A DNA stretch of 64,000 nt from Synechococcus sp. NB0720_010 (GTDB taxonomy: Bacteria > Cyanobacteriota > Cyanobacteriia > PCC-6307 > Cyanobiaceae): assembly GCF_023078835.1 (NCBI RefSeq), contig NZ_CP090898.1:1800045-1864044 (forward strand). Reading direction: 5' to 3'. Positions 26,080 to 35,450 of this stretch are shown here, one piece after another. Below the pieces are notes generated by a model. It made no database searches, was not told where the DNA came from, and saw only the letters and a list, made by a program, of their open reading frames with translations. The first letter of the stretch is position 1. The number at the start of each line of letters is the position of its first letter. The translations under genes were made by a program, and so were the position numbers.

Positions 26080-27290
26080 GCCCTTTGCAGTTGCTGCTGG
26101 ATCAGGGGGACCGTGCGGCCTTGGCCGAGCAGCTGCGGTTGAGTTGGCGCGATGGACTGACCACGGCGGTGGTGGCGCCCCAGGAACAGGAGATGGTGGC
26201 GCCCCTGTTGGAGGCAGCCCTGCCGGCCGACCTGGGCCCGGGAGTCGTGCTGGGCACCGGCGGCAGTGCCGGCGCGCGCCGCTGGTGCCTGCAGCCCTTG
26301 GCTGGCCTGCAGCGCGCGGCCACAGCCACGGCCGAATGGCTCCTGGGCGTCGGCCTCGATCCGGGGGACTGTGAGCTGCTCAACCCCCTGCCGCTGCACC
26401 ACATCAGCGGCCTGATGCCCCTGGTGCGGGCCCAGCAGTGGCGGGTGCCGATGCGTTGTTTGCCGCCGCAGTGGTTGCGGGACCCGGCGCTGCTTGTTGA
26501 AAACGCCCCCCTCGATCGCAAGCGGCCGGCGCTGGTCTCGCTGGTGCCGACGCAGCTGCAGCGGCTGCTGGAGGATCCCCGCGCTCTGGCCTGGTTGCGC
26601 GGCTGTGCCGTGATCTGGGTGGGTGGAGCGGCCTTGCCAGAGGCGCTGGCGGAGGCCTGCCGGTGCGAGGGCCTGTCCTTGGCCCCCTGCTACGGCAGTA
26701 CGGAGACGGGGGCGATGGTGGCGGCTCAGTTGCCGCAGGCCTTTTTGGCGGGTCAAAGCGGATGCGGCCAGCCGCTGTCCCATGCCGAGCTGCAGGTTGA
26801 CCCCTGCACTGGCGCCCTGCAGATCCGCGGCGAGAGCCTGGCGGCGGCCCTCTGGTCTGGGGAGGCCTGGGAGCCCCTGCCGTTGCAGCAGGGCTGGTGG
26901 AGCAGTGGCGACCGCGCCCGCCTTGATGCGGGTGGTCTTCAGCTGCTGGGCCGGTTGGATGGTGCGATCCAAAGCGGTGGGGAAACGGTGTTCCCTGAGC
27001 AGGTGGAGCTGGTGCTGCTGCAACGGCTGAAGGACGCGGGTTTGCCGATCGAGTCGCTGCTGCTGCTTCCGGTAGAGGACCCCCTGTGGGGCGCCCGCTT
27101 GCTGGCCCTGGTGCGGCCGGCCGGACCGCAGGACTGGCCAGCGCTGGAGCGCGCTCTGCAGCGCTTGGCTGAGCTGTTGCCTCCGGCCCAGCGGCCCCGT
27201 CAGTGGCTCTGCTGTGAGGCCTTGGAGCGCAATGCCATGGGCAAGTGGGAGCGCCAGCGCTGGCGCCATTGGCTCCAGTCCCTGCCGTGA
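26076..27290 (+). CDS. menE: o-Succinylbenzoate-CoA ligase
   Basis: A 404-residue adenylate-forming enzyme that activates o-succinylbenzoate to its CoA ester. The phosphate loop reads GTGGSAGARR, an unusual version of the family's TSGTTG motif. PCYGSTETGAM is a normal A5 motif, SSGDRARLD the A7 motif, and NAMGKWERQ contains the C-terminal catalytic Lys. It is shorter than typical AMP-binding ligases, as usual for cyanobacterial MenE. Coupled to menC by a 4-base overlap; last gene of the men operon. Confidence 0.92.
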   Translation: MSPLQLLLDQGDRAALAEQLRLSWRDGLTTAVVAPQEQEMVAPLLEAALPADLGPGVVLGTGGSAGARRWCLQPLAGLQRAATATAEWLLGVGLDPGDCELLNPLPLHHISGLMPLVRAQQWRVPMRCLPPQWLRDPALLVENAPLDRKRPALVSLVPTQLQRLLEDPRALAWLRGCAVIWVGGAALPEALAEACRCEGLSLAPCYGSTETGAMVAAQLPQAFLAGQSGCGQPLSHAELQVDPCTGALQIRGESLAAALWSGEAWEPLPLQQGWWSSGDRARLDAGGLQLLGRLDGAIQSGGETVFPEQVELVLLQRLKDAGLPIESLLLLPVEDPLWGARLLALVRPAGPQDWPALERALQRLAELLPPAQRPRQWLCCEALERNAMGKWERQRWRHWLQSLP

Positions 27291-27336
27291 CAGATCCAGC
27301 GGCCTTTGCTAGAAGCGGCCTGTGGCGGGAGGACCG

Positions 27337-27603
27337 ATGGTCGAGAGCAACCTCACCGAAGCCAGCAATAAAAAGCTCGCGGCTGGCTTGCTGGCGATCT
27401 TTTTGGGCTCATTCGGTGTGCACAAATTCGTGCTGGGTTACAACACCGCTGGGCTGATCATGTTGCTGGTCACGGTGTTGACCTGTGGCATCGCTGGTTT
27501 TGTGATGGGCGTGATTGGAATCATTGAGGGAATCATCTACCTCACGAAGACCCCAGAAGAATTTGAGTCGATCTACATCCAGAACAGCAAAGAGTGGTTC
27601 TGA
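27337..27603 (+). CDS. TM2-domain membrane protein
   Basis: An 88-residue protein with a TM2 domain: a short first helix (LAAGLLAIFLGSFGVHKFVLGY) and a second long hydrophobic segment (LIMLLVTVLTCGIAGFVMGVIGIIEGIIYL). TM2 proteins are widespread small two-helix membrane proteins of unknown function. A strong ribosome-binding site (GGGAGGA) just upstream of the ATG at 27337 fixes the start. Confidence 0.88.
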   Translation: MVESNLTEASNKKLAAGLLAIFLGSFGVHKFVLGYNTAGLIMLLVTVLTCGIAGFVMGVIGIIEGIIYLTKTPEEFESIYIQNSKEWF

Positions 27604-27606
27604 GGT

Positions 27607-27822
27607 GTGGCCTTGAAGTCGGCCCATCGCTGGATCCTGCCGCTCTCCGCTCTGGTCAGTGTGGGCTTGTTCTCAACGGTTCCTGCCCAGGGATTCCACC
27701 CCTTTGCCTTGCTGGCGAGTTTGCTGCCGCTGCAACTGGCTGCGCTGTTCTGGTGTCTCGGCGTTATCTCTAAAGGGGCTGAATCCCGCCTTGTAGGGCA
27801 GAGGCTTCCAGCCAACGATTGA
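27607..27822 (+). CDS. Small hypothetical membrane protein (71 aa)
   Basis: GTG-initiated frame starting 3 bases after the TM2 gene. It encodes two hydrophobic stretches (ILPLSALVSVGLFSTV and FALLASLLPLQLAALFWCLGVI), so probably two membrane helices. No family is recognised. The last 50 bases overlap the 3' end of the convergent thioesterase gene. The tight spacing and hydrophobic pattern argue that it is real. Confidence 0.5.
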   Translation: MALKSAHRWILPLSALVSVGLFSTVPAQGFHPFALLASLLPLQLAALFWCLGVISKGAESRLVGQRLPAND

Positions 27823-28219
27823 TCCCTGGCGGCAATTCACAGCGTTGCCGGCCGTCGCTGCGGATGGCCCGATGGCGTGTGAGCCCCTCAGCGACCAGCT
27901 GGTCGTCGCTGCTGAAGCTGTAGCGCACTTCAAAGCAGCCCGGATCGAGCCGCGTCGGTTTCAGGCTGATGGCCAGCGGGGATCCGCAGACCAAAGGGCG
28001 GCGGAAATCGGCGCTGCAGTGAACGATCGGTAGGCCCACCTCTGGAGTGCACCCAGGGGTCGGGAAAATCTCGGCTGCGTTGAGGCCAAAGCGCTCGAGG
28101 CTTTCTTCATAGGCCTCATGGCACCAGCGCAGGAGCTGTTGAAAGTGCATGACCCCGGCGGCGTCGGTTTCACCGAAACGCACGCTGCGGCAAAGCATCA
28201 ACCAGCTGTTCGGATTCAT
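27770..28219 (-). CDS. Acyl-CoA thioesterase, DHNA-CoA hydrolase type
   Basis: A 149-residue hot-dog-fold thioesterase of the 4-hydroxybenzoyl-CoA group: VRFGETDAAGVMHF with the catalytic Asp, then HEAYEESLERFGL. Cyanobacterial members of this group hydrolyse 1,4-dihydroxy-2-naphthoyl-CoA, the step between MenB and MenA. Position beside the men operon (menE ends at 27290) supports that role. ATG at 28219; divergent from the membrane protein at 28280. Confidence 0.85.
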   Translation of the reverse strand: MNPNSWLMLCRSVRFGETDAAGVMHFQQLLRWCHEAYEESLERFGLNAAEIFPTPGCTPEVGLPIVHCSADFRRPLVCGSPLAISLKPTRLDPGCFEVRYSFSSDDQLVAEGLTRHRAIRSDGRQRCELPPGINRWLEASALQGGIQPL

Positions 28220-28279
28220 TGCAGGCCGAAGTCAAACCCGCGAAGGGCTCTGCACGATGGGTTCAGTTTGAGGGATGAC

Positions 28280-28966
28280 ATGGCCTCGCCGCTGGCTACG
28301 GAATCACCCAGCATTAATCGGGCCTGGGAAGCCTTTGTTGCTCACGTGCCTGCGATTTTGTTGGCCTGGATCGCGGCGATGGGCATCAGCGTGATCGGCA
28401 CGGTGGTCTATTTCGTGATCAGTGCCTTGCTGACGATGCTCAGCGGCGCCGACCCCAATGGCGGTGGAACGGTGTTGGCCATGGTCCTGGGGCAGCTCGG
28501 TCAGTTGCCCTTCATGGTCCTCTCCAGTTTCGTCGGGGTGTTGCTTGCGGCTATTCCCGCTCTCTATTACGAACGCGGTGAGGTGATTACGGTTCAGGCT
28601 GCCTTTGCAGCGCTGTTCGAGAAGCCCTGGCGTTACCTCTGGGCTGGTGTTCTGTTTACGGTCCTGGTTCTGGTGGGCTTCCTCTTTTGCGTGCTTCCAG
28701 GGGTGTTGATTTTGTTCGTCACCCCTCTCTATGTGAATCGCATTTTCAACACTAACTTGAGCGTGACCGATGCTTTTGCCGCGTCGGTCCAGGCCCTCTT
28801 TCGCTCTCCCCAGGGGATCCAGTATTTGGGTCTGGAACTGCTCACGACCCTTCTTGTTCTGGTGGTGTCGATCTGCACCTGTGGTTTCGGCGCGCTTTTG
28901 GCGCTACCGGTGAGCTCTTTTTACCTGCAGAATGCCGCTTACAGCAAGGGTTTAATTAGTTCGTGA
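28280..28966 (+). CDS. Hypothetical multi-pass membrane protein
   Basis: A 228-residue protein with about five to six hydrophobic segments and few charges, e.g. AILLAWIAAMGISVIGTVVY and LFTVLVLVGFLFCVLPGVLI. It resembles the loose group of DUF-type membrane proteins with a glycerophosphoryl-diester-phosphodiesterase-like membrane region, without a catalytic domain. A similar-style protein lies at 33416-34186. The frame continues upstream but the ATG at 28280 precedes the first conserved hydrophobic part. It converges on the patatin gene with an 11-base overlap. Confidence 0.75.
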   Translation: MASPLATESPSINRAWEAFVAHVPAILLAWIAAMGISVIGTVVYFVISALLTMLSGADPNGGGTVLAMVLGQLGQLPFMVLSSFVGVLLAAIPALYYERGEVITVQAAFAALFEKPWRYLWAGVLFTVLVLVGFLFCVLPGVLILFVTPLYVNRIFNTNLSVTDAFAASVQALFRSPQGIQYLGLELLTTLLVLVVSICTCGFGALLALPVSSFYLQNAAYSKGLISS

Positions 28967-30680
28967 TTGGTTGGAGCTCTACGCCTTGTAGCTTGTTCTT
29001 CGCCTCTCTGTAACCGGCTTCGAGCGCTGTGTCGCAGCAGCTCCAGTCGAGGAGCCCTGCTGACATCAGGTCTGGTTTGAGTACACAGTCCGCAAGATGT
29101 TCCGCGTCGTCTGACTTTTGTCGTGCAGCGCCCAGAATGGAATACAAGATTGTGTCGGTTAGTAATGGCATCGATCGCTTGGCCAGGCCGGCCCTGGATA
29201 GCCATTGAATGATGGCGCCTTTGCTATCGGCAAGCGTTGGGATCGTGCGTTGGCCCTCTCCATGGTCGAGAGAGATTGCGATCACGACTCCTGAAGTTGA
29301 GCTCCGCGCTTCGGTAATCGGAAGGTTGTCAATAACGCTGCCGTCAACGTGAAGAGAACCATCCTCCATTTGGACCGGTGGAAGTATGCCTGGAATCGAC
29401 ATGCTCGCGATCACGCGATCCAGTAGGTTCCCAGCCGACCAGGCTGTCAGATGGTTTCTTGAGATATTTGTGGAAAGTGGTCGAAAAGGAATCCAGGTGT
29501 CGTGAATGTCGAAACTGCTGTAATCGGTCTTGAGTTGTTCGAGGCCTGTGCTGTACTGAAGAAGGGAGTGGAATGACGGGGAAAAAGAGTAGGGAGAGCC
29601 ATCGACAAAAATCACTCTCATGTACTTATAAATAGCCTCCCAGGGCATCTCAAAGGAGCAAAGCATGCCAACGAAGGATCCAATACTGACCCCGTAGATC
29701 AAATCAAGTTCTAGTGCTCTTGTCTCTTGAAGAGCCTTGATGGCGCCGACATGTGCGAAGCCCTTGGCTCCTCCGCCCCCAAGTACCAAAGTCGTTGCGA
29801 TTCCAAGGATGCACCGCGCCGCTCTTAAGGCGTCGGTTTGACAATCTTTGCGCACATTGTAGACATGGTGAACTGTTAGGCTGCTTGCCCTTTCTTGTAG
29901 CGGATCGGGTTTTTCCTGCTCCGATGGCCAGAGTCGAATGAGGTCAACCACTTCATCCTTTCTGGTGGATATCTGGGCACTAATCTCATTGCCGCTGATC
30001 AAAAGAAGGTTGGCATCAATGAGCTTTAGGTTGGAAGCCGAGATCAGTGTGTGTTCGTCAATGAGGAATGCGACTGAGCGTTCATTCTCGATCGATCGAG
30101 TGATATCGGCGATTTGTTCCTCGTGTGGCCATGTGCCTCTGCGTTTGTCAATGATGTCGATCTTTTTTGATTGAGAGAGTGCGTCGCAGAGTTGCTCCGC
30201 TCCGCTGGAGTCGGTGCGATTCAGGCTGTCTCTGATCACAATGAGCCTTGCGCCATGGCCCTTGTTCAGTGTTCTTCCTCTCGAGGCCTCGCGTGCGATT
30301 GAGGCCAGCATTCTTTTGCAGAGTCTCGGTGATTGATCCAGTAATTGGTTGAACGCGTCGCTGTCAATGGAAGCAAGAGTGCTCTCCGTTGTGGCGATCG
30401 CGGTTGCTGATCTCGCATTGCCGCAGAGCATTGCGTATGTTCCAAAGAGGCTTCCTTTTGAAGCCCTGTGAAATGGCGTTTTCGTTCGTGAGTTGGATAA
30501 TTCATAAAGGCTGATAATGCCTTCCAGTACGACATAGGCTTTTCCGCCTGTGTCGCCCTGTTGAAAGATCAACTCATCGGGTTCGAAATGCTCGACTTTG
30601 AACAGTTCGCCTTTGATGTCGGACGGATCAATGCAGTCAAAGAACGGTGAGATACTGACCAGCTTCTCGATGATTCTCAT
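28956..30680 (-). CDS. Patatin-like phospholipase with N-terminal CNB domain
   Basis: A 574-residue NTE-like protein. Residues about 1-125 form a CNB domain whose phosphate-binding cassette reads FGTYAMLCGNARSATAIA: the Arg is kept but the usual Glu is Thr, so ligand binding is doubtful. The C-terminal patatin domain has the oxyanion loop GGGGAKG (about 301-307), nucleophile Ser in GVSIGS (about 329-334) and catalytic Asp in DGSVIDNLP (near 445). Members hydrolyse phospholipids or lysophospholipids at membranes. The ATG at 30680 is preferred to a TTG 18 codons upstream. Composition is clearly AT-richer than the neighbours, suggesting transfer. Confidence 0.87.
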   Translation of the reverse strand: MRIIEKLVSISPFFDCIDPSDIKGELFKVEHFEPDELIFQQGDTGGKAYVVLEGIISLYELSNSRTKTPFHRASKGSLFGTYAMLCGNARSATAIATTESTLASIDSDAFNQLLDQSPRLCKRMLASIAREASRGRTLNKGHGARLIVIRDSLNRTDSSGAEQLCDALSQSKKIDIIDKRRGTWPHEEQIADITRSIENERSVAFLIDEHTLISASNLKLIDANLLLISGNEISAQISTRKDEVVDLIRLWPSEQEKPDPLQERASSLTVHHVYNVRKDCQTDALRAARCILGIATTLVLGGGGAKGFAHVGAIKALQETRALELDLIYGVSIGSFVGMLCSFEMPWEAIYKYMRVIFVDGSPYSFSPSFHSLLQYSTGLEQLKTDYSSFDIHDTWIPFRPLSTNISRNHLTAWSAGNLLDRVIASMSIPGILPPVQMEDGSLHVDGSVIDNLPITEARSSTSGVVIAISLDHGEGQRTIPTLADSKGAIIQWLSRAGLAKRSMPLLTDTILYSILGAARQKSDDAEHLADCVLKPDLMSAGLLDWSCCDTALEAGYREAKNKLQGVELQPITN

Positions 30681-30853
30681 GCGGGTCAGGCTTGGCCTTC
30701 TGCCTACCGTATGAAGGCAGTCGTGGCTCGTCAAGGAGAGCGCCTTACAGTCTGCTGGTCCTCGCGAAAGATTCCGTTTAGAGATTGTGTGAGGTTGGTG
30801 AGTCTATGCGCTCTATCTGTGTCGGCCTCACCTCTGATTGCTGTTAATAGCAA
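30681..30853. other. Non-coding gap between ndhH/DUF2752 and the patatin gene
   Basis: The longest stretch without a gene in the window (about 170 bases). It must hold the patatin promoter on the minus strand. A small hairpin-capable TTGCT/AGCAA pair lies just before the DUF2752 stop. No tRNA-like or riboswitch-like fold is recognised. Confidence 0.4.
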
Positions 30854-31276
30854 CTAACTCAAGAGCGGGAAGTGAAGCCATGCGGGTGCTGCCATGTCTC
30901 CAATGTTGACGACAATGCGCATGAGCCAGTAGGCAAGCAAACCGACGGCGAAGCTCCCCAGGGGCCAGGCCGGGATCCCCCGCGGCAGCAGGCGCCTTTG
31001 GCGGATCGAGAACACGGACCAAGCCAGTAGGGCCCCCGCCACCACTGGGCCAAAAGCATGGAGCTGCAGGGCCCCATCAAGATTGCCGGTCAAGCTGGCG
31101 GCGGTGGCGCGGGTCAGATAGCAGGTCGGGCAGGGAACGCCCGTGAGTGCCCGCAGCGGACAGCTCCAGCCGGGCAGGCCCGGGTGCAGGCCCTTCAGCC
31201 AGAGCGCGCCGGTGAGTCCGGCAGGCAGCAGATAGCCGCTGAGTTGAATCCGTTGAAGAAACCGATTAGCGGTCAA
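30854..31276 (-). CDS. DUF2752 membrane protein
   Basis: A 140-residue protein with three to four hydrophobic segments and the DUF2752 signature, a Cys-containing stretch [19 protein letters not shown] (normally CPxxGxTRA). Function unknown. It starts with TTG inside the last codons of ndhH (11-base overlap), so it is probably translated from the ndhH message. Confidence 0.8.
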   Translation of the reverse strand: MTANRFLQRIQLSGYLLPAGLTGALWLKGLHPGLPGWSCPLRALTGVPCPTCYLTRATAASLTGNLDGALQLHAFGPVVAGALLAWSVFSIRQRRLLPRGIPAWPLGSFAVGLLAYWLMRIVVNIGDMAAPAWLHFPLLS

Positions 31277-32450
31277 CCGAGCCCATGATCACGTCGATCG
31301 AGCCCAGGATCGCCATGATGTCTGCCACTTTGGCCCCCTTGAGGATGTGGGGAAGGATCTGCAGGTTGGTGAAGTCGGCCGCGCGGATCTTGAAGCGCCA
31401 GGGGGTCACATCGTTGTTGCCCTGCAGGAAAACACCGATCTCTCCCTTGCCTGATTCCAGACGGGTGTAGAGCTCGCCGTTGGGGATTTTGAAGGTGGGC
31501 GCCACTTTCTTGGCCACGATCTGATAGTCGAAGCCAGCGAATTCACTGCCCTTGCCCTCGGCCATGCGGCGGGCTTCCAGGTTTTCGGTCGGGCCGCCCG
31601 GGATCATTTCGCAGGCCTGCCTCAGGATCTTGAGGGACTGGCGCATCTCCTCGATGCGCACGCGGTAGCGGGCGAAGCAGTCGCCTTCCTTCTCCCAGGC
31701 CACGTTCCAGTCGAAGTCGTCGTAGCACTCGTAGTGGTCGACCTTGCGCAGGTCCCAGGGCACCCCGGAGGCGCGCAGCATTGGGCCCGACAGGCTCCAG
31801 TTGATCGCCTGCTCGCGGGTGATCGTGCCGAGACCCTCAATCCGCTTGCGGAAGATCGGGTTGTTGGTGATCAGCTTTTCGTATTCATCAATCTTGGGGC
31901 CGAACCAGTCGCAGAAGTCCAGGCACTTGTCCAGCCAGCCGTAGGGCAGGTCTGCGGCTACACCACCAATACGGAAGTAGTTGTTGTTGATCAGACGCTG
32001 ACCGGTGGCTGCTTCCCAGAGGTCGTAGATCATCTCCCGCTCGCGGAAGATGTAGAAGAACGGCGTCTGGGCGCCCACGTCCGCAAGAAAGGGGCCAAGC
32101 CAGAGCAGGTGGTTGGCGATGCGGTTGAGCTCAAGCATCAACACGCGGATGTAGCTGGCCCGCTTGGGCACCGGCACGTCGGCCAGGCGCTCCGGGGCGT
32201 TGACCACGATCGCCTCGTAGAACATTCCGGCCGCATAGTCCATGCGGCTGACGTAGGGCACGAACATCACGTTCGTGCGGTTCTCGGCAATCTTTTCCAT
32301 GCCGCGGTGGAGGTAGCCGATGACCGGCTCGCAATCCACCACGTCCTCCCCATCGAGGGTCACCACAAGCCGCAACACCCCGTGCATCGAGGGGTGGTGG
32401 GGCCCGAAGTTGACCACCATCGGCTCCGTGCGCGTTTCCAGCTGCGTCAT
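31266..32450 (-). CDS. ndhH: NAD(P)H-quinone oxidoreductase subunit H
   Basis: The 49-kDa-type peripheral subunit of cyanobacterial NDH-1, forming part of the plastoquinone site in thylakoid cyclic electron flow, respiration and CO2 uptake. Highly conserved: [32 protein letters not shown], and the C-terminal [18 protein letters not shown] ending typical of NdhH. Length 394 is normal. It is divergent from rsmH (50-base gap) and overlaps the DUF2752 gene downstream. Confidence 0.98.
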   Translation of the reverse strand: MTQLETRTEPMVVNFGPHHPSMHGVLRLVVTLDGEDVVDCEPVIGYLHRGMEKIAENRTNVMFVPYVSRMDYAAGMFYEAIVVNAPERLADVPVPKRASYIRVLMLELNRIANHLLWLGPFLADVGAQTPFFYIFREREMIYDLWEAATGQRLINNNYFRIGGVAADLPYGWLDKCLDFCDWFGPKIDEYEKLITNNPIFRKRIEGLGTITREQAINWSLSGPMLRASGVPWDLRKVDHYECYDDFDWNVAWEKEGDCFARYRVRIEEMRQSLKILRQACEMIPGGPTENLEARRMAEGKGSEFAGFDYQIVAKKVAPTFKIPNGELYTRLESGKGEIGVFLQGNNDVTPWRFKIRAADFTNLQILPHILKGAKVADIMAILGSIDVIMGSVDR

Positions 32451-32500
32451 GGGGCCGAGGAAGAGGGCTCGCTGGCGGGATCTTAGGAAGGAAGGGCCCG

Positions 32501-33415
32501 TTGCTTACACCTCCGCTGGGACAGGCCTTTGATCACGTGCCTGTGCTGGCCGCGCAGGTCTTGGCCAGTTTCACTGCGCTGGAACCCCTTTTGCAGGAGC
32601 GCGGTGGTGGCCTGCTGATCGATTGCACCCTCGGCGGGGGCGGCCACAGCGCCCTGTTGCTCGAGGCGCACCCCAGCTTGAGGCTCGTGGGCTTGGACCA
32701 GGACCCCACGGCTCGCCAGGCTGCGGCGGAGCGCCTGGAGCCCTTTGGAGACCGGGTCAGCATCGTCGCGACCAACTTTGCGGACTACCAGCCCCAGGAG
32801 CCGGCCCTGGTGGTCATGGCGGACCTGGGGGTGAGCAGCCCCCAGTTGGATGTGGCGGAGCGGGGCTTCAGCTTTCGCCAGGACGGTCCCCTGGACATGC
32901 GCATGAACCCGCAGGCCGGTGAGACCGCGGCGGAGCTCATCGAGCGCCTAGAGGAGACGGAACTGGCGGATTTGATCTACGCCTATGGAGAGGAGCGGCT
33001 CTCCCGCCGCATCGCCCGCAAGATCAAGCAGCACCTCGCTGAACAGGGGCCCTTCGCCGGCACCGATGCCCTGGCCTACCTGGTGGCGGGTTGCTACGCC
33101 CCCAAGGCGCGCCGCGGACGGATCCATCCCGCGACCCGCAGCTTCCAGGCCCTGCGCATCGCCGTCAACGACGAACTGGGGGCCCTGGATCGCCTGCTCC
33201 AGCAAGCCCCCGACTGGTTAGAGCCCGGCGGCCTGATGGGGGTGATCAGTTTTCACTCCCTTGAGGATCGCCGCGTCAAAACCGCCTTCAGCAGCGACGA
33301 GCGGCTGCAACGGGTGACCCGAAAACCAGAAACGGCTGGAGAGGAGGAGCAGAGCTCCAACCCTCGCAGCCGTTCCGCAAAATGGCGCGTCGCTAGGCGG
33401 CGCGATCTGAGCTGA
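32501..33415 (+). CDS. rsmH: 16S rRNA (cytosine-1402-N4)-methyltransferase
   Basis: RsmH (MraW) methylates C1402 in the decoding centre. Motifs: [20 protein letters not shown] (SAM-binding), [32 protein letters not shown] and [12 protein letters not shown] near the C-terminus. TTG start at 32501, preceded by a strong GGAAGGAAGG Shine-Dalgarno stretch. 304 residues. Not in a division/cell-wall cluster here, as usual for picocyanobacteria. Confidence 0.96.
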   Translation: MLTPPLGQAFDHVPVLAAQVLASFTALEPLLQERGGGLLIDCTLGGGGHSALLLEAHPSLRLVGLDQDPTARQAAAERLEPFGDRVSIVATNFADYQPQEPALVVMADLGVSSPQLDVAERGFSFRQDGPLDMRMNPQAGETAAELIERLEETELADLIYAYGEERLSRRIARKIKQHLAEQGPFAGTDALAYLVAGCYAPKARRGRIHPATRSFQALRIAVNDELGALDRLLQQAPDWLEPGGLMGVISFHSLEDRRVKTAFSSDERLQRVTRKPETAGEEEQSSNPRSRSAKWRVARRRDLS

Positions 33416-34186
33416 TCAGTTGTTGTTCATGATCCCGGTGTGGTCCTGGCTGCCGAACAGCTGGCGGTAGGCCGCGGTGCTTACGCAGATCAGCACCGGA
33501 GCCAGCACCAGCAGGCCACCGGCGTTGAACAGGTAGGCGACGCCAGCGACGACGCTCTCGACGATCACGAACCAGAGCACGGTCCACCAGCTGGGGTTGA
33601 CCCCGTCGATGCCGGCCTGCAGGGTTTCGACCGGGCGCTTAGTGCCATAAAGCGACATCGGCACCAGGAACTGCTGGGTCACGACCAGCCAGATCTTGAA
33701 GATCGCAAAGGCGATCACGGGGATCCAGAACAGCACGGTGTTGACCTTGCCGAGGCCGAAGCCGATGCCCCAGGCGACGGCGCCCACGACCGCCAGCACG
33801 ATCACCAGCAGCAGGCTGGAGCCGAAGAGGCGGCCGCTGGCATCGCTATCCCAGCGGGTGAAGCTGCTGAAGCTGGGTTTCTGGCCTTCGAGGCTGGTCC
33901 AGGCACCGCGGGTCAGCCCCACGGCGGCCCAGAGGGCCACGATGATGTAGCCGATGATTCCGACCACCAGGCCGATCTTGGTGGCGACGGGATGAAGCAG
34001 GGCCGGAGCGCCAAGGGCCAGGTGCAGCAGGCCGCTGGTGATCAGGCCGATGAAGGGGGCCATGATCACGAGCACCAGCACCTGGAACAGCACGAAGGGC
34101 CAGGGGGCGCGGCAGAAGGCCTGCCAGCCATCCTCAATCGCTCGCAGGATCGAGAGCTTGTTGGTGCCTGGGGTGGGCAATCCCAT
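33416..34186 (-). CDS. Hypothetical multi-pass membrane protein
   Basis: A 256-residue protein with about six hydrophobic helices (FVLFQVLVLVIMAPFIGLI, LVVGIIGYIIVALWAAVGL, LLLVIVLAVVGAVAWGIGF) and short polar ends; it terminates in an Asn run. It looks like a BPSS1780/DUF975-style membrane protein of unknown role. The stop directly abuts the rsmH stop (convergent). Similar in type to the protein at 28280. Confidence 0.75.
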   Translation of the reverse strand: MGLPTPGTNKLSILRAIEDGWQAFCRAPWPFVLFQVLVLVIMAPFIGLITSGLLHLALGAPALLHPVATKIGLVVGIIGYIIVALWAAVGLTRGAWTSLEGQKPSFSSFTRWDSDASGRLFGSSLLLVIVLAVVGAVAWGIGFGLGKVNTVLFWIPVIAFAIFKIWLVVTQQFLVPMSLYGTKRPVETLQAGIDGVNPSWWTVLWFVIVESVVAGVAYLFNAGGLLVLAPVLICVSTAAYRQLFGSQDHTGIMNNN

Positions 34187-34260
34187 CGAAAAAGCAGGTG
34201 TTTGGCCGGAAAGTAGCGACCGCGACAGCGCCTGCCTACCAATGTTGAGCTTTTGAAGCG

Positions 34261-35409
34261 CTAGGCCCGGCGAAGGGTCTTGAGCGTTTCCTCCAGGACG
34301 TCCCCCGCCCGCTCCACATCGGCGCCGCTACTCGAGCGCCCCAGGCTGAAGCGCACCGAGGCGGCGGCCTCCAGGCGGCTGCGGCCCAGGGCTTGGAGCA
34401 CGTGGGAGGGTTCGCCCGCGGCGCAGGCGGAGCCGCTGCTGACCGCCAGGCTGCGGCGCAGGGCCTGATGCAGAGCGTTGCCCTCGACGCCCTCGATGCT
34501 GATGTTGAGGTTGTGGGGCAGGCAGGGGGCTCCGGCGCCGTTGCGTTGGATGCCGCCCAGGGCCTGGCAGCGCTCCCAGAGGGCATCCCGCAGCCCGGCG
34601 AGCCGCAGCCCCCGCGCCTCGCGATCCGCCTCGGCCAGCTGCACGGCCTTGGCGAGGCCGACGATCAAGGGCACCGGCAGGGTGCCCGCCCGCAGGCCGC
34701 GCTCTTGGCTGCCCCCGTGCTGTTGCGGCGCGAGATCGACCCCAGGGGCGATGGCCAGGGCGCCGATGCCTTTGGGGCCATAGAGCTTGTGACCGCTGAA
34801 GCTGAGCAGGTCGATGCCGAGCGCGCGCGGCTGCAGGGGCAGATGGCCGACTGCCTGGGCGCCATCGCAGTGGAACAGCACCTGCTGCTGGCGGCAGAGC
34901 TGGCCGATGGCCTCGAGCGGCTGGAGAACGCCGATCTCGTTATTGGCGGCCATGACGCTGACGAGCAGTGTCTCCGGGCTCAGGGCGGCCTCGAGCTGCT
35001 GCAGGTCGATCAGTCCATTGGCCTGGGGGGCCAGGCAGACCAGCTCAAAGCCATGCCCCGCCAGATAACGCATCGGATCGAGCACGGCCCGGTGTTCGGT
35101 CGCCAGGCAGATCAGGCGCCGGCGGGTGCCGCCGCGACGCAACTCCGCCTCCGCCACCCCCTTGATCGCCAGGTTGTTGGCTTCGCTGGCACCGCTGCAG
35201 AAGATCAGCTCTTCAGCCGTCAGACCCAGGGCGCCGGCGATGGCGGTCCTGGACTGCTGGACCACCGCAGCAGCGGTCAGCCCGGGTCGATGCAGGCGAC
35301 TGGCGGGGTTGGCGAACGCGTCGCTCCACCAGGGCGCCATCGCTTCCACCACCGCCGGATCGCAGGGGGTGGTGGATTGATAGTCGAGATAGGTGACGCC
35401 GGAGGCCAT
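34261..35409 (-). CDS. Cysteine desulfurase, NifS/IscS-like
   Basis: A 382-residue PLP enzyme that removes sulfur from cysteine for Fe-S clusters or thiolation. YLDYQSTTPCDP at the start, SGASEANNLAIKG, TEHRAVLDP, FHCDGAQAVGHLPL, SFSGHKLYGPKG (PLP Lys), and the loop SSGSACAAGEPSHVL carrying the catalytic Cys. This is the group I IscS/NifS type rather than SufS. The ATG at 35409 is chosen although the frame is open 20 codons further. Divergent from the secreted protein at 35451. Confidence 0.92.
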   Translation of the reverse strand: MASGVTYLDYQSTTPCDPAVVEAMAPWWSDAFANPASRLHRPGLTAAAVVQQSRTAIAGALGLTAEELIFCSGASEANNLAIKGVAEAELRRGGTRRRLICLATEHRAVLDPMRYLAGHGFELVCLAPQANGLIDLQQLEAALSPETLLVSVMAANNEIGVLQPLEAIGQLCRQQQVLFHCDGAQAVGHLPLQPRALGIDLLSFSGHKLYGPKGIGALAIAPGVDLAPQQHGGSQERGLRAGTLPVPLIVGLAKAVQLAEADREARGLRLAGLRDALWERCQALGGIQRNGAGAPCLPHNLNISIEGVEGNALHQALRRSLAVSSGSACAAGEPSHVLQALGRSRLEAAASVRFSLGRSSSGADVERAGDVLEETLKTLRRA

Positions 35410-35450
35410 GGACGCCCATGCTGGCAACCATGCTGCCGAACTCGGGCGCC

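Noticed and set aside
25953-27269. 438-residue open frame antisense to menE
   Set aside because: It lies wholly opposite menE/menC, has low-complexity Gln/Arg/Ala composition and no domain; it is a by-product of high GC.
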